Origin: Psychrosphaera saromensis
GTDB taxonomy: Bacteria > Pseudomonadota > Gammaproteobacteria > Enterobacterales > Alteromonadaceae
Reading direction: 5' to 3'
Assembly (NCBI RefSeq): GCF_002954545.1
Contig: NZ_MSCH01000003.1
Span: forward strand, 372,001 to 436,000
Length of the DNA stretch: 64,000 nt
Of this stretch, positions 25,912 through 35,923 are shown piece by piece; position 1 is the first letter of the stretch; each line of letters opens with the position of its first letter. A model generated the notes under the pieces. That model did not search any database. It worked only from the letters and a program-made list of their open reading frames with translations, and was not told where the DNA came from. The position numbers and the translations under genes were made by a program.

Positions 25912-27237
25912 ATGGAAATATTATATAAGGTTGAGGATAAGCCACCTGTAGGTACATCGATTTTGCTAGCAGCGCAGCATTTATTGGCGGCCTTAAGTGC
26001 AATAATCACAGTACCATTAGTCATTGGTGGCGTTTTAAAACTACCGGTAGAAGATACTATTGTTTTAGTAAATGCGGCAATGTTGATATCCGGTGTGGTT
26101 ACTATTATTCAATGCCGAGGGGTTGGTCCTGTCGGAATTAGACTGCCTTGTGTGATGGGCACCAGCTTCACCTTTGTTGGTGTCTCTATTGCAATTGGTT
26201 TTGAATATGGCGTTGCTGGTATTTTAGGCTCCGCCTTGGTCGCTTCTCTTGTTATGATAATTGGCAGTTTCTTTATGCCAATTATCAGAAAGTTTTTTCC
26301 TCCTGTTGTTACCGGCACTGTGGTTACCTTAATTGGCCTGTCATTAATTCCCGTTGCAGTTGATTGGTTGGCTGGCGGTCAAGTAGGCCAAGAGGGTTAT
26401 GCATCCCTGTCTAATCTAGCAATAGGTTTACTGGTATTAGTGACTGTGGTGGGCTTATCTATTTTTGCTAAAGGATTATTATCCGCAGCGTCAGTTGTTA
26501 TTGGTATGTTAGTGGGTTACCTCATTTGTTTAGGCTTAGGATTAATTGACTTTAAACCTGTGCAAGATTCGCCGCTAATTTCTTTACCTAGCCCTTTTCA
26601 CTTTGGTTTAAGTTTTCCAATTAGTGGGATCATAGGTATGTCTATCGCCTACTTAGTAACTATCGTTGAATCTACAGGTGACTTTCTGGCGTTATCCAAT
26701 GTCACCAAAACAAAATTAACCGGTAAAAAATTATCCAGTGGTATTTTATGTGATGGTTTAGGTTCAGCCTTGGCCTCGGTATTTTCTACTACACCCTTTT
26801 CTTCATTTTCACAGAACGTTGGGATTGTTGGTATGACCGGAGTAGCAAGTCGATATGTTGTTGCTATTACCGGCGCTATGTTAGTCCTTGCTGGATTATT
26901 TCCAATTTTAGGTGCTATGGTGGTTTCTATTCCCCTGCCAGTATTAGGCGGTGCAGGCTTAGTTATGTTTGCCATGATCATCACAGCTGGAGTGAATATT
27001 TTATCCACTACACAGCATACAAAAAGAAATGGAATGATCATCGCCGTTAGTATCGCCTCTGGCATGGCCGTTACGTTTCGTCCTGAATTGCTAAGCCAAT
27101 TACCTGAGTCTTTAAAGATTATTTTAGCCTCTGGCATTACCACAGGTTCAATTATCGCTTTAATATTGAATATTATCTTGCCGAACCCTGATACGGTTAT
27201 AGAGACAGAGAATGCAGAATTGAAGGTGGAAAATTAA
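25912..27237 (+). CDS. NCS2 (NAT) family xanthine/uric acid permease
   Basis: An inner-membrane transporter of 441 residues with about 12-14 helices. The NAT hallmarks are present: the Q-H pair in the first helix (AAQHLLAAL, about 20-28), ESTGDFLALSNV (about 252-263) and the signature region SFSQNVGIVGMTGVASR (about 299-315). These place it with nucleobase:proton symporters of the XanP/UapA type rather than with AzgA. Xanthine or urate is the likely substrate. It ends five bases before the ureD start and so probably leads the urease transcript. Confidence 0.9.
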   Translation: MEILYKVEDKPPVGTSILLAAQHLLAALSAIITVPLVIGGVLKLPVEDTIVLVNAAMLISGVVTIIQCRGVGPVGIRLPCVMGTSFTFVGVSIAIGFEYGVAGILGSALVASLVMIIGSFFMPIIRKFFPPVVTGTVVTLIGLSLIPVAVDWLAGGQVGQEGYASLSNLAIGLLVLVTVVGLSIFAKGLLSAASVVIGMLVGYLICLGLGLIDFKPVQDSPLISLPSPFHFGLSFPISGIIGMSIAYLVTIVESTGDFLALSNVTKTKLTGKKLSSGILCDGLGSALASVFSTTPFSSFSQNVGIVGMTGVASRYVVAITGAMLVLAGLFPILGAMVVSIPLPVLGGAGLVMFAMIITAGVNILSTTQHTKRNGMIIAVSIASGMAVTFRPELLSQLPESLKIILASGITTGSIIALILNIILPNPDTVIETENAELKVEN

Positions 27238-27242
27238 TAACA

Positions 27243-28178
27243 ATGACAACTAATGCAGTGAGCAAGGAGTTAACAATTACGAGTACTCCAACGACCCAAA
27301 CTACTACCCCATTAAAAAATGCATGGCTTGCAAGCTTGTCTTTAGAATTTAGTTTAACGCCCAACGGCAGCCAACTTACCCGTACCAAGCGCAATGGGCC
27401 CTTGAGTGTGCAAAAAGCGTTTTATCCAGAAGGGCGCGACTGTGCCCATATTTATTTATTGCATCCACCAGCAGGTATTGTATCTGGTGATGAACTGCAC
27501 ATTGATATACAGGTAAATGAACAAGCGCATTGTTTAGTGACTACCCCGGGAGCAAATCGCTTTTATCGCGCCCGTGAAGACTTAACCATTGGTGACTCAA
27601 AACAAGTTCAGCATTGTGGTATTTCAGTTAAACAAGCCGCTAAATGTGAAAACTTTCCACTTGAAACCATTGTTTATGAAGGTGCCGATGGTTTTAATAC
27701 CGTTGATGTCTATGTAGACAGCGATAGCAGTTATTTAGGTTGGGATATTACCTGTTTAGGTTTACCGAGTTCTGGCCAACTTTTTAAACATGGCAGTTAC
27801 ACTCAATTAAACCGAGTTTATTGTGAAGACAGGTTAATTTATCACGACAGAATTTCGATTAAACCAGACAATCAGATACATCAGCATATTGCCGGTTTAA
27901 ACAACCACAGCGTATTTGCGACTTTTATGGCTTATGCCGCGAAAGGACAAATCACTGACGCCGACAACAAAATGTTAATTGAGCAATTACGCGATTGCAT
28001 GATTGCCGCAGACGCACAGCACAAAGTCAGCGTTAGCCAAATACGTCAGTTACTGATAATACGTTATTTAGGTGATAGTGCAGAAGAGTGCAAAGCCTTG
28101 TTTATCATTTTATGGCAAACAATACGGCCACTATATTTAAATAAAGCAGCCAATGTACCGCGCGTTTGGCATACGTAA
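27243..28178 (+). CDS. ureD: Urease accessory protein UreD
   Basis: A 311-residue cytoplasmic chaperone that binds apo-urease and, with UreF and UreG, forms the nickel-insertion complex. Family-typical stretches are FYPEGRDCAHIYLLHPPAGIV (about 60-80, given in part), TTPGANRFYRA and the LGWDITCLGLPSSG segment. The length fits the family. It is the first gene of the urease block ureDABCEFG and is separated from the NCS2 permease by five bases. Confidence 0.92.
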   Translation: MTTNAVSKELTITSTPTTQTTTPLKNAWLASLSLEFSLTPNGSQLTRTKRNGPLSVQKAFYPEGRDCAHIYLLHPPAGIVSGDELHIDIQVNEQAHCLVTTPGANRFYRAREDLTIGDSKQVQHCGISVKQAAKCENFPLETIVYEGADGFNTVDVYVDSDSSYLGWDITCLGLPSSGQLFKHGSYTQLNRVYCEDRLIYHDRISIKPDNQIHQHIAGLNNHSVFATFMAYAAKGQITDADNKMLIEQLRDCMIAADAQHKVSVSQIRQLLIIRYLGDSAEECKALFIILWQTIRPLYLNKAANVPRVWHT

Positions 28179-28258
28179 ACAGTACTCATAAAAATTAATT
28201 TGAGCATCCGTTTTAGATGCTTCTATTTAGAAAAGAACACAACACAGTCGAGAATATT

Positions 28259-28561
28259 ATGGATTTATTACCAAGAGAAAAAGACAAATTACTTATCTTT
28301 ACCGCAGCCTTGTTAGCTGAACGTCGTTTAAAACGAGGGGTGAAATTAAATTACCCTGAAGCGATGGCTTATATCTCAATGGAGATCATTGAAGGCGCAC
28401 GTGATGGTAAAACCGTTGCTGAGATGATGGATTACGGTCGTACCTTATTAACGCGTGAGCAAGTGATGGACGGCGTGTCTGAGCTAATTCCTGAAGTGCA
28501 AGTTGAGGCGACGTTTCCGGACGGTACTAAGCTAGTCACCGTTCACAACCCGATTATTTAA
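28259..28561 (+). CDS. ureA: Urease gamma subunit
   Basis: Exactly 100 residues, the standard length of bacterial UreA. It begins [18 protein letters not shown] and contains [19 protein letters not shown], then a VTVHNPI-like C-terminus. A longer frame with an upstream ATG exists at 28217, but its 14 extra residues are not family-like. Structural subunit of the nickel urease, paired with UreB and UreC. Confidence 0.96.
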   Translation: MDLLPREKDKLLIFTAALLAERRLKRGVKLNYPEAMAYISMEIIEGARDGKTVAEMMDYGRTLLTREQVMDGVSELIPEVQVEATFPDGTKLVTVHNPII

Positions 28562-28602
28562 TCTAGGGTTTTACTAATGAGCAAATCACAAGTGAGAAAA
28601 CT

Positions 28603-28932
28603 ATGATCCCTGGTGAAATAAAAACTGACAGTGGCAATCGTGAGCTTAACGTAGGCCGCGAGCAGATAACCGTAACCGTTGCTAACTCAGGTGACCGACC
28701 TATTCAAGTTGGCTCGCATTATCATTTTTACGAAGTGAATCGCGCGTTGATTTTTGAGCGTGCAATCACCAAAGGTTATCGTTTAGATATTACCTCAAGT
28801 ACGGCGGTTCGTTTTGAGCCGGGTCAAGAAAGAGAAGTTACTCTCATCCCTTATCGCGGTAAGCGTCGAGTATTCGGCTTTCGTGGTGATATTCAAGGTG
28901 ATGTTGATGGTAAAAAAGAGGGAGATAAGTAG
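28603..28932 (+). CDS. ureB: Urease beta subunit
   Basis: A 109-residue beta subunit. It begins [16 protein letters not shown], then [14 protein letters not shown] (the conserved histidine motif), [16 protein letters not shown] and the [10 protein letters not shown]-terminal motif. It ends two bases before the ureC start, indicating coupled translation. Confidence 0.96.
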   Translation: MIPGEIKTDSGNRELNVGREQITVTVANSGDRPIQVGSHYHFYEVNRALIFERAITKGYRLDITSSTAVRFEPGQEREVTLIPYRGKRRVFGFRGDIQGDVDGKKEGDK

Positions 28933-28934
28933 TC

Positions 28935-30638
28935 ATGGCAACGATTGATAAACATTCTTATGCACATATGTTTGGTCCAACAGTTGGTGATCGTGTGCGT
29001 TTAGCCGACACCGACTTATGGATTGAAGTAGAAAAAGATTTTACTGAATACGGCGAAGAAGTCACTTTTGGTGGCGGGAAAGTTATTCGAGATGGTATGG
29101 GACAAAGCCAGGCGTCCTGTTTTGAAACCGTAGATTTGGTCATTACCAATGCACTTATTCTTGATCACTGGGGCATAGTAAAAGCTGACGTCGGCATTAA
29201 AGATGGCCGCATCGCGATTATTGGTAAAGCTGGCAACCCTGATATTCAAGATAATATTGATATTGAAATTGGTGCAGGTACTGAAGTTATTGCGGGTGAA
29301 GGCCAAATATTAACGGCCGGTGGAATTGATGCGCATATCCATTTTATTTGCCCACAACAAATTGAAGAAGCCCAAATGTCAGGGGTCACCACTATGATTG
29401 GCGGTGGTACAGGTCCAGCAACAGGCACCAAGGCAACGACTTGTACGCCAGGTCCGTGGAATATTCATAAAATGTTGCAAGCGACCAATGACTTTGCAAT
29501 GAACTTTGGCTTTTTAGGCAAAGGCAATGTGAGTTTGCCACAAGCTTTAGAAGAGCAAATTGAAGCAGGTGTTTGTGGTTTAAAATTGCATGAAGACTGG
29601 GGCACAACGCCAGCGGCTATTGATAACTGCTTATCCGTTGCTGAACGATATGATGTTCAAGTTGCGATTCATACAGATACGCTAAATGAATCTGGCTTTT
29701 TAGAAGATACATTAGGTGCATTTAAAGGGCGCACTATTCACACTTATCACACCGAAGGTGCTGGCGGTGGTCATTCACCAGATATTATTCGCGCTTGTGG
29801 TGAGCCTAACGTATTACCTTCATCAACTAATCCTACGCGTCCTTATACGATTAATACGATAGATGAACATTTAGATATGTTGATGGTATGTCATCACCTC
29901 AATCCATCTATTCCAGAAGACATTGCCTTTGCTGATTCTCGTATTCGTAAAGAGAGTATTGCCGCCGAAGATATTATGCATGACCTAGGCGCAATCAGTA
30001 TGATCTCTTCTGATTCACAAGCCATGGGACGTGTTGGTGAAATGATCACCCGCACTTGGCAAACTGCTCACAAAATGAAACAACAACGCGGCCCTTTAGC
30101 ACCTGATACAGAACGTAACGATAACTTCCGCGCTAAGCGTTATATCGCCAAATACACAATTAATCCGGCCATCAGTCACGGAATTAGCCATGAAGTTGGG
30201 TCGATTGAAGTTGGCAAATTAGCGGATTTAGTATTATGGAAACCCGCATTTTTTGGTATAAAACCGTCGATGATCATCAAGTCTGGTTTTATCGCAGCGG
30301 CGCCAATGGGGGATGCAAACGCATCTATTCCAACGCCACAGCCTGTGTATTATCGCCCAATGTTTGGTGCTTTTGGTAGTGCGTCGGCTAAAACGTCGAT
30401 GACCTTTATGTCGCAAGCGTCAATTGACGCTAACGTGCCTGAGAAAATAGGCATGACTCGAATGATTGGAGTGTGTAAAAACACTCGTAATATCGGCAAA
30501 GACGATATGATCCACAATAGTTGGCAGCCAAAAATTGAAGTTGACGCACAAACTTATGAAGTAAGAGCCAATGGCGAATTACTCACTTGTGAACCTGCGA
30601 CGTCACTTCCTCTTTCTCAACTTTACTGCCTATTTTAA
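28935..30638 (+). CDS. ureC: Urease alpha (catalytic) subunit
   Basis: The catalytic subunit that hydrolyses urea to ammonia and carbamate. All active-site residues fall on Klebsiella numbering without gaps: H134 and H136 (IDAHIHF), carbamylated K217 with H219 (GLKLHEDWG), H246, H272, flap H320 (MVCHHLNP) and D360 ([10 protein letters not shown]). Length 567 equals the family norm. It should bind two nickel ions. The residue agreement makes an active enzyme very likely, provided nickel is supplied. Confidence 0.98.
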   Translation: MATIDKHSYAHMFGPTVGDRVRLADTDLWIEVEKDFTEYGEEVTFGGGKVIRDGMGQSQASCFETVDLVITNALILDHWGIVKADVGIKDGRIAIIGKAGNPDIQDNIDIEIGAGTEVIAGEGQILTAGGIDAHIHFICPQQIEEAQMSGVTTMIGGGTGPATGTKATTCTPGPWNIHKMLQATNDFAMNFGFLGKGNVSLPQALEEQIEAGVCGLKLHEDWGTTPAAIDNCLSVAERYDVQVAIHTDTLNESGFLEDTLGAFKGRTIHTYHTEGAGGGHSPDIIRACGEPNVLPSSTNPTRPYTINTIDEHLDMLMVCHHLNPSIPEDIAFADSRIRKESIAAEDIMHDLGAISMISSDSQAMGRVGEMITRTWQTAHKMKQQRGPLAPDTERNDNFRAKRYIAKYTINPAISHGISHEVGSIEVGKLADLVLWKPAFFGIKPSMIIKSGFIAAAPMGDANASIPTPQPVYYRPMFGAFGSASAKTSMTFMSQASIDANVPEKIGMTRMIGVCKNTRNIGKDDMIHNSWQPKIEVDAQTYEVRANGELLTCEPATSLPLSQLYCLF

Positions 30639-30660
30639 ATAGACTTATTTAAGGACTTAC

Positions 30661-31155
30661 ATGTTAAAAGCATATGAACGTTTTGATCATATTCACAGTG
30701 AAATTACAGACTCAATCACACTCGATCAAGACACCCGTAAAAAAGCGCGCATTAAAGGTAAAACTGACGGCGGATTAGACATTGGCATTTTTATGGAGCG
30801 CGGCCACCCATTATTGGTCGGTGAAATATTAAAAACTGAATGCGGTTTATTTATTGAAGTAAAAGGACTTGAAGAGCCAGTATCTACTGCGGTTGCAACT
30901 GACTGGTTGGCATTTTGTAAAGTGTGTTATCACTTAGGCAATCGCCACACGTCATTGCAGATTGGTGAGCTGTGGGTGCGTTTTAAGCCAGATCATGTAT
31001 TAGAAGAATTAGCTGAAAAGTATGGCTTAACTATCAATCATACTCCCGCTATTTTTGAACCTGAAAACGGCGCTTATGGTAAAGGTGGGCATTCCCATAG
31101 CCACTCGCATGAGCATGATGAGAAACATGAGCACGGACATTCACATGCCCACTAG
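30661..31155 (+). CDS. ureE: Urease nickel metallochaperone UreE
   Basis: A 164-residue nickel-delivery protein. An N-terminal beta domain and a central [14 protein letters not shown] segment carry the conserved dimer nickel site. The C-terminal tail (about 142-164) contains ten histidines alternating with S, G, E and A, a nickel-storage tail as in Klebsiella UreE. Its last codons overlap the ureF start. Confidence 0.95.
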   Translation: MLKAYERFDHIHSEITDSITLDQDTRKKARIKGKTDGGLDIGIFMERGHPLLVGEILKTECGLFIEVKGLEEPVSTAVATDWLAFCKVCYHLGNRHTSLQIGELWVRFKPDHVLEELAEKYGLTINHTPAIFEPENGAYGKGGHSHSHSHEHDEKHEHGHSHAH

Positions 31156-31867
31156 CTCAAATACTCAACTTGCGAGTAAACCACAGGCAGATCCGATAAA
31201 ACTTAATCGGCTTTTGCAGCTGTGTAGTGCAAATTTACCCGTTGGCGGATTTTCATTTTCCCAAGGTTTGGAATATGCCGTTGAAATGGGTTGGCTAACG
31301 TCACCAGAAACAGCCGCAAGCTGGATAAATATCAACTTGGAAGAGTCAATAGCACAAACTGACTTAGCAATTTTACAACGCTTATATCAAGCGTTAAGCA
31401 ACAATAACTTTGATGCGTTTAATACTTGGAATCAACACTTGATAGCTTGTCGTGAAAGTCATGAGTTATTACTGGCAGACTTAGCTATGGGTAAAGCATT
31501 AGTGCGTTTGTTAAGGCAATTAAATAGCATAGACAGCCAAGCTTATGAACCAATTTTAGCGTCAACAGAAATTAGCTTTGTTAGTGCTTTTGCCATCTGC
31601 GCTTACTTGTTTGAGCTTGACCTTCTGTCGGCACAAAGTGGTTATTGCTGGACCTATATCGACAACCAAGTGGCGGCGGCGACTAAGTTAATTCCGCTTG
31701 GTCAAACTCAAGCACAAAACTTACTGTTTGAATTAACAGAAAATACACAATTGATTATCGAAAAGTCGAACTGCATTGCAGATGATGATGTTGGCACTAG
31801 CTTACCGCATTTAGCAATGGCAAGTGCCTGGCATGAAACCCAATATTCACGACTATTTCGTTCATGA
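31145..31867 (+). CDS. ureF: Urease accessory protein UreF
   Basis: A helical urease chaperone that couples UreD to UreG. The family core begins [20 protein letters not shown] and includes [11 protein letters not shown] and [17 protein letters not shown]. The chosen ATG at 31145 gives 240 residues and overlaps ureE by 11 bases. An in-frame ATG at 31127 would add six residues and cannot be excluded; the still longer frame from 31055 runs through the ureE His tail and is unlikely. Confidence 0.92.
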   Translation: MPTSSNTQLASKPQADPIKLNRLLQLCSANLPVGGFSFSQGLEYAVEMGWLTSPETAASWININLEESIAQTDLAILQRLYQALSNNNFDAFNTWNQHLIACRESHELLLADLAMGKALVRLLRQLNSIDSQAYEPILASTEISFVSAFAICAYLFELDLLSAQSGYCWTYIDNQVAAATKLIPLGQTQAQNLLFELTENTQLIIEKSNCIADDDVGTSLPHLAMASAWHETQYSRLFRS

Positions 31868-31916
31868 ATAACAAATAAATTTCTGACAAAAGAAAAGATA
31901 AAAAGAGAACAAATAA

Positions 31917-32528
31917 ATGAAAAAACAAGTTTTACGCATCGGCGTTGGTGGTCCAGTAGGATCAGGGAAAACTGCATTATTACGTCAATTATGTATAGCA
32001 TTGCGTGATAAGTACAGCATGGCTGTGGTTACTAACGATATTTATACCCGCGAAGATGCTGAGTTTTTAACTAAAAATGATGCGCTGTCAGCAGACAGAA
32101 TTATGGGTGTTGAAACAGGTGGTTGTCCGCATACTGCAATCCGTGAAGATGCATCAATGAACTTAGCTGCTATTGATGAGTTACAAGAGTTACACCCAGA
32201 TTTAGATTTTGTTTTAGTTGAAAGTGGTGGTGATAATTTAAGTGCGACGTTTAGCCCGGAATTATCTGATTTAACCATATACGTTATTGATGTTTCAGCG
32301 GGCGATAAAATCCCACGTAAAGGTGGTCCTGGTATTACTAAGTCTGACTTGTTAATTATTAATAAAATTGATGTAGCTGATTTAGTTGGCGCGTCATTGG
32401 AAGTAATGGACAGAGATACTAAGAAAATGCGTGGCGACGGAAAATTCATATTCTCTAATATGAAAACCCAACAAGGTTTGGCGGAAATAATAGAATTTAT
32501 TGAACAAGAAGGTATGTTGAAAATTTAA
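31917..32528 (+). CDS. ureG: Urease accessory GTPase UreG
   Basis: A 203-residue SIMIBI GTPase that powers nickel insertion. P-loop G-G-P-V-G-S-G-K-T is at 11-19; [13 protein letters not shown], the metal-binding C-P-H motif in [29 protein letters not shown] and the base-recognising [12 protein letters not shown] are all present. It is the last gene of the urease block, 49 bases after ureF. Confidence 0.97.
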   Translation: MKKQVLRIGVGGPVGSGKTALLRQLCIALRDKYSMAVVTNDIYTREDAEFLTKNDALSADRIMGVETGGCPHTAIREDASMNLAAIDELQELHPDLDFVLVESGGDNLSATFSPELSDLTIYVIDVSAGDKIPRKGGPGITKSDLLIINKIDVADLVGASLEVMDRDTKKMRGDGKFIFSNMKTQQGLAEIIEFIEQEGMLKI

Positions 32529-32563
32529 TTTTCAGCATTGATTTACTCATAAACCAAATTTAT

Positions 32564-32577
32564 ACCAATTGAATTAA
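32564..32577 (+). repeat. Intergenic motif ACCAATTGNATTAA, copy 3
   Basis: ACCAATTGAATTAA in the short gap between ureG and the next small gene; the AAGGA that follows serves as the ribosome site of that gene. Confidence 0.45.
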
Positions 32578-32586
32578 GGAATTAAC

Positions 32587-32778
32587 ATGAAATTTTTAAC
32601 AATACTTATTAGCTTACTTTTTATATTCAGTGCTCAAGTAGCCGCACATCCAGATCATAGTTTAACTGAGAATTCTCATGCTATTTATCACGCTGTGTTT
32701 TGGGCTTTATTTGCTGTGGTAGTTTACAAAGGCTATACATGGTTTAAAAATAAGAAGTCTGAAAAAAATCAGGATTGA
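32587..32778 (+). CDS. Small exported/membrane protein after ureG
   Basis: A 63-residue protein with a signal-like N-terminus (about 1-19, likely cleaved before HPDHS), a His-containing segment (HPDHS...H...YH) and one membrane helix (about 33-52), then a lysine-rich tail. An AAGGA ribosome site precedes the ATG and a terminator follows, so it looks like the last gene of the urease operon. I do not recognise the family. The histidine-rich mature N-terminus next to urease genes suggests a link to nickel, but this is speculation. Confidence 0.65.
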   Translation: MKFLTILISLLFIFSAQVAAHPDHSLTENSHAIYHAVFWALFAVVVYKGYTWFKNKKSEKNQD

Positions 32779-32803
32779 TAATTAGGGGCTGTTTATAAAT
32801 AAG

Positions 32804-32854
32804 ATTGCTGTAGTGGATACGTCTTTAGATAAGGCTCCATTACAGCAATTTTTG
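32804..32854 (+). terminator. Intrinsic terminator at the end of the urease operon
   Basis: ATTGCTGTAGTGGA at 32804 pairs with TCCATTACAGCAAT ending at 32849 (one G-T pair) and is followed by TTTTT. It lies between the convergent small gene and the TetR gene. Confidence 0.75.
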
Positions 32855-32882
32855 TCGCTTTTTAAAGGTTAAACAGCTGAGC

Positions 32883-33509
32883 TTATTTGATACCACAGCC
32901 TTTAAGAATGATCTGCGTTAATGAAGCAACCACCTCTTCAAAATCTTGATCTTGCATATTATCTTTATCTAAAGCTGCCACAACCTGCACATTAAAATCT
33001 GCGTAGTGTTGAGTAGAACTCCATATTAAAAACAATAAATGATGCGGATTAACCTTGTCGATTAAACCTTGCTCAACCCAAGACTCAATAACCGCAACTT
33101 TGCTTGCAAGCCATGTTTTAAAGTCGCTATTAAGGTAGTCATTTAGCACTGGCGCACCATGAATAATTTCACTGGCGAATATTCTCGAAGCATCCGGATC
33201 ATCTTTCGCGTGCATTACTTTTGCTCGAATATAATCACTCAATGCTTGTTTTGGTTCGTTGTCCACATTTAGGGTGTCGTAGTCGGTATTCCACGCAGCA
33301 ATAATGCTGCTAAGCAATTGCTGATATAAGTCAGTTTTGTCTTTAAAGTAGTAATGGATATTGGCTCTGGCGATGTCGGCTCGTTCAGCTATGCGCTTAA
33401 TTGATGCACCTTTAAAACCATGAGTTACAAATTCTTTTTTTGCAGCATCGAAGATAATGGCTTTATTCTTTTGCCTGATACGGCCTTCTTGCTCCTTCAC
33501 TTTTGTCAC
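32883..33509 (-). CDS. TetR family regulator, RutR-like
   Basis: A 208-residue repressor-type protein. The N-terminal helix-turn-helix is clear (GFKGASIKRIAERADIARANIHYYFKDK, given here only as the region about 31-58). The C-terminal ligand domain resembles the RutR/YcdC type (FASEIIHGAPVLNDYL, then HLLFLIWSSTQHYADF). RutR of E. coli binds pyrimidines and recognises TTGACCA-N2-TGGTCAA. Start codon is GTG at 33509 with a strong AGGAGTT site. As the last gene of the purine operon, and with RutR-like operators elsewhere in the window, it is the leading candidate for the local purine/nucleoside regulator. The ligand is unknown. Confidence 0.88.
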   Translation of the reverse strand: MTKVKEQEGRIRQKNKAIIFDAAKKEFVTHGFKGASIKRIAERADIARANIHYYFKDKTDLYQQLLSSIIAAWNTDYDTLNVDNEPKQALSDYIRAKVMHAKDDPDASRIFASEIIHGAPVLNDYLNSDFKTWLASKVAVIESWVEQGLIDKVNPHHLLFLIWSSTQHYADFNVQVVAALDKDNMQDQDFEEVVASLTQIILKGCGIK

Positions 33510-33531
33510 AATAACTCCTATAAAACAATTA

Positions 33532-33554
33532 ACGTTAGGATTTAATCTAAACGT
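33532..33554. promoter_or_regulatory. Imperfect palindrome upstream of the TetR gene
   Basis: ACGTTAGGATT...ATCTAAACGT arms match at 18 of 23 positions, ending about 23 bases before the GTG start. It may be an autoregulatory site. A separate TCAGCGGC/GCCGCTGA repeat (33554-33591) lies just beyond and could be a weak end signal for malate synthase. Confidence 0.3.
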
Positions 33555-33633
33555 CAGCGGCAGATTTAACGATATTAATATAGGCCGCTGATAATGTTAA
33601 CAATTAGAAAGTAAAAAACCAATTTTTTACAAC

Positions 33634-35877
33634 CTATATAAGCTCAGCCTTCAATTCAACACGACGCTGATGTAATAACGGCTCTGTGTAACCACTTGGT
33701 TGTTCTTTACCTTTTAAAATTAAATCGACTGCAGCCTGAAACGCAATATTAGTATCAAAGTCAGCTGACATAGGTCTATACGTTGGGTCTGCTTGGTTTT
33801 GAGAGTCAACCACCGCGGCCATTCGATACAAAGATCCCATCACTTGCTCTTGGCTTAACATGTCGTGTAACAACCAATTACAAATGTGCTGACTAGAAAT
33901 ACGTAACGTTGCTCTATCTTCCATACGACCAACGTTATCAATGTCTGGTACTTTTGAGCAGCCCGTACCTTGGTCAATCCAACGTACCACGTAACCTAAT
34001 AAACCTTGAACATTATTATCTAACTCATGCTGTATGTCAGCGGCCGTTAACTGTTGTTTATTTTTTAATAGTGGAATAGTTAACAAATCGGTTAAACCAT
34101 CATCCACTTGCTTCGTTGCAAACTGCTTAAGCATTTCATCTTGAATATCACTGACATTAACCTGATGATAATGCAGAACATGTAAGGTAGCAGCGGTTGG
34201 CGATGGCACCCAAGCACAGTTAGCGCCTGATTTTGGATGAGCAATTTTAGTCTCAACCATAGCGGCCATTTCATCGGGTGTTGCCCACATGCCTTTGCCT
34301 ATTTGCGCTTTGCCTTTTAAGCCCGCTTGTAAGCCGATACGCACATTACGTTTCTCATACGCGTCAATCCACGGTTCGTTCTTCATTAACTCTTTACGTG
34401 CCATTGGGCCTGCTTGCATACTGGTATGGATTTCATCACCAGTACGGTCCAAAAATCCGGTGTTAATAAAGGCAATACGGTCTTTAGTCGCTCGGATACA
34501 TTCTTTTAAGTTAACCGATGTGCGGCGCTCTTCATCCATAATTCCCAATTTAATGGTATTGGTTGCTAAACCTAAACATGACTCAATACGAGTAAATAAC
34601 GCATTACTAAATGCCACTTCAGCAGGGCCATGCATTTTAGGTTTTACAATGTAAATACTGCCTTGGCGTGAGTTTACAAATTGAGAATTACGTTTTAAAT
34701 CATGCAGGGAAATTAGTGTAGTGATCAATCCATCTAAAATACCTTCAGGGACTTGCTGATTGTCAGCGGTTAGCACCGCATCATTTGTCATTAAGTGACC
34801 GACATTGCGAATAAATAACAAACTACGTCCTGGCAAGGTTAAGGTTTGATTATCTACTGTGCTGTAGGTTCTGTCGGGATTAAGTTTTCTAGTAATTGTG
34901 ACGCCATTTTTCTCTAACTGTTCGGTTAAGTCACCTTTCATTAAACCTAACCAATTACGGTAAACACTGGTTTTATCTTCGGCATCAACCGCCGCAATTG
35001 AGTCTTCACAGTCTTGAATCGCCGTTAACGCTGACTCTAAAATAATGTCGGCTACCGAGGCCGCATCAGCTTTGGCCACAGGCGAACTTGGATCAATTTT
35101 AATCTCTATATGAAGGCCGTTATTTTTGCACAAAATTGCACTTGGTTTTTGTCCATCACCGTTATACGCAACAAACTTTTCAGGCTGCTTTAAACTCACT
35201 TGCTGTCCTGACTTGAGTGTTATAACTAATTGAGACGCTAACACTTGATAACCAGTTACATCACTATGGCTACCAGAAGTTAACGGAATAACACTGTCTA
35301 AAAATTTACGAGCATAAGCGGTTACTTTGGCGCCACGGATTGGGTTGTAACCTTTGCCAGCGGCTGCGTTGTCATCGTCACTGATAACGTCTGTGCCATA
35401 AAGTGCATCGTACAAACTGCCCCAACGTGCGTTGGCTGCATTTAATGCAAAACGTGCATTCATTAGTGGCACGACTAATTGTGGTCCTGCAACCACAGCG
35501 ACTTCTTCATCCACTTGTGTTGTGGTGATAGAAAAGTCTTCTTGTTCTGCCACTATGTAACCAATATCAGTTAAAAACGTCTGGTACTTTCTCTGGTGAT
35601 CAAGCACTTTACTGTGCTCAAGCTGTGATGCTTTATCTGTCGGGTTAACGTGTTGAGGGGCAGAATTTGCTAAATGCCACGCATCTATTTGTGCTTGAAA
35701 CTCTTCTCGTTTTTCAAGTAAGGCTTTATTTTTAGGCATGAATTCATCAAAGATATTCGCCATAGATTGCCAAAAATGATCAGCCTTGATACCTGAATCT
35801 GGCAGCACTTCATTTTCTACCAAGTTGTATAACGACTCAGCAACTTGATAACCGTGTTTTATTACTCGCGTGTTCAT
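33634..35877 (-). CDS. glcB: Malate synthase G
   Basis: Condenses glyoxylate with acetyl-CoA to malate. At 747 residues it is the G isoform (E. coli 723). The TIM-barrel core includes [30 protein letters not shown], and [18 protein letters not shown] with the expected catalytic and magnesium residues, and the C-terminal domain has [17 protein letters not shown]. An ATG 15 bases upstream exists, but AGGATAGG directly precedes the ATG at 35877. It follows puuD by about 46 bases, so in this operon it would consume the glyoxylate released from ureidoglycolate. Confidence 0.96.
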   Translation of the reverse strand: MNTRVIKHGYQVAESLYNLVENEVLPDSGIKADHFWQSMANIFDEFMPKNKALLEKREEFQAQIDAWHLANSAPQHVNPTDKASQLEHSKVLDHQRKYQTFLTDIGYIVAEQEDFSITTTQVDEEVAVVAGPQLVVPLMNARFALNAANARWGSLYDALYGTDVISDDDNAAAGKGYNPIRGAKVTAYARKFLDSVIPLTSGSHSDVTGYQVLASQLVITLKSGQQVSLKQPEKFVAYNGDGQKPSAILCKNNGLHIEIKIDPSSPVAKADAASVADIILESALTAIQDCEDSIAAVDAEDKTSVYRNWLGLMKGDLTEQLEKNGVTITRKLNPDRTYSTVDNQTLTLPGRSLLFIRNVGHLMTNDAVLTADNQQVPEGILDGLITTLISLHDLKRNSQFVNSRQGSIYIVKPKMHGPAEVAFSNALFTRIESCLGLATNTIKLGIMDEERRTSVNLKECIRATKDRIAFINTGFLDRTGDEIHTSMQAGPMARKELMKNEPWIDAYEKRNVRIGLQAGLKGKAQIGKGMWATPDEMAAMVETKIAHPKSGANCAWVPSPTAATLHVLHYHQVNVSDIQDEMLKQFATKQVDDGLTDLLTIPLLKNKQQLTAADIQHELDNNVQGLLGYVVRWIDQGTGCSKVPDIDNVGRMEDRATLRISSQHICNWLLHDMLSQEQVMGSLYRMAAVVDSQNQADPTYRPMSADFDTNIAFQAAVDLILKGKEQPSGYTEPLLHQRRVELKAELI

Positions 35878-35923
35878 AAACCTATCCTTCATCGCATTAA
35901 TCAGAGCTATATTTTAGTCCCGA

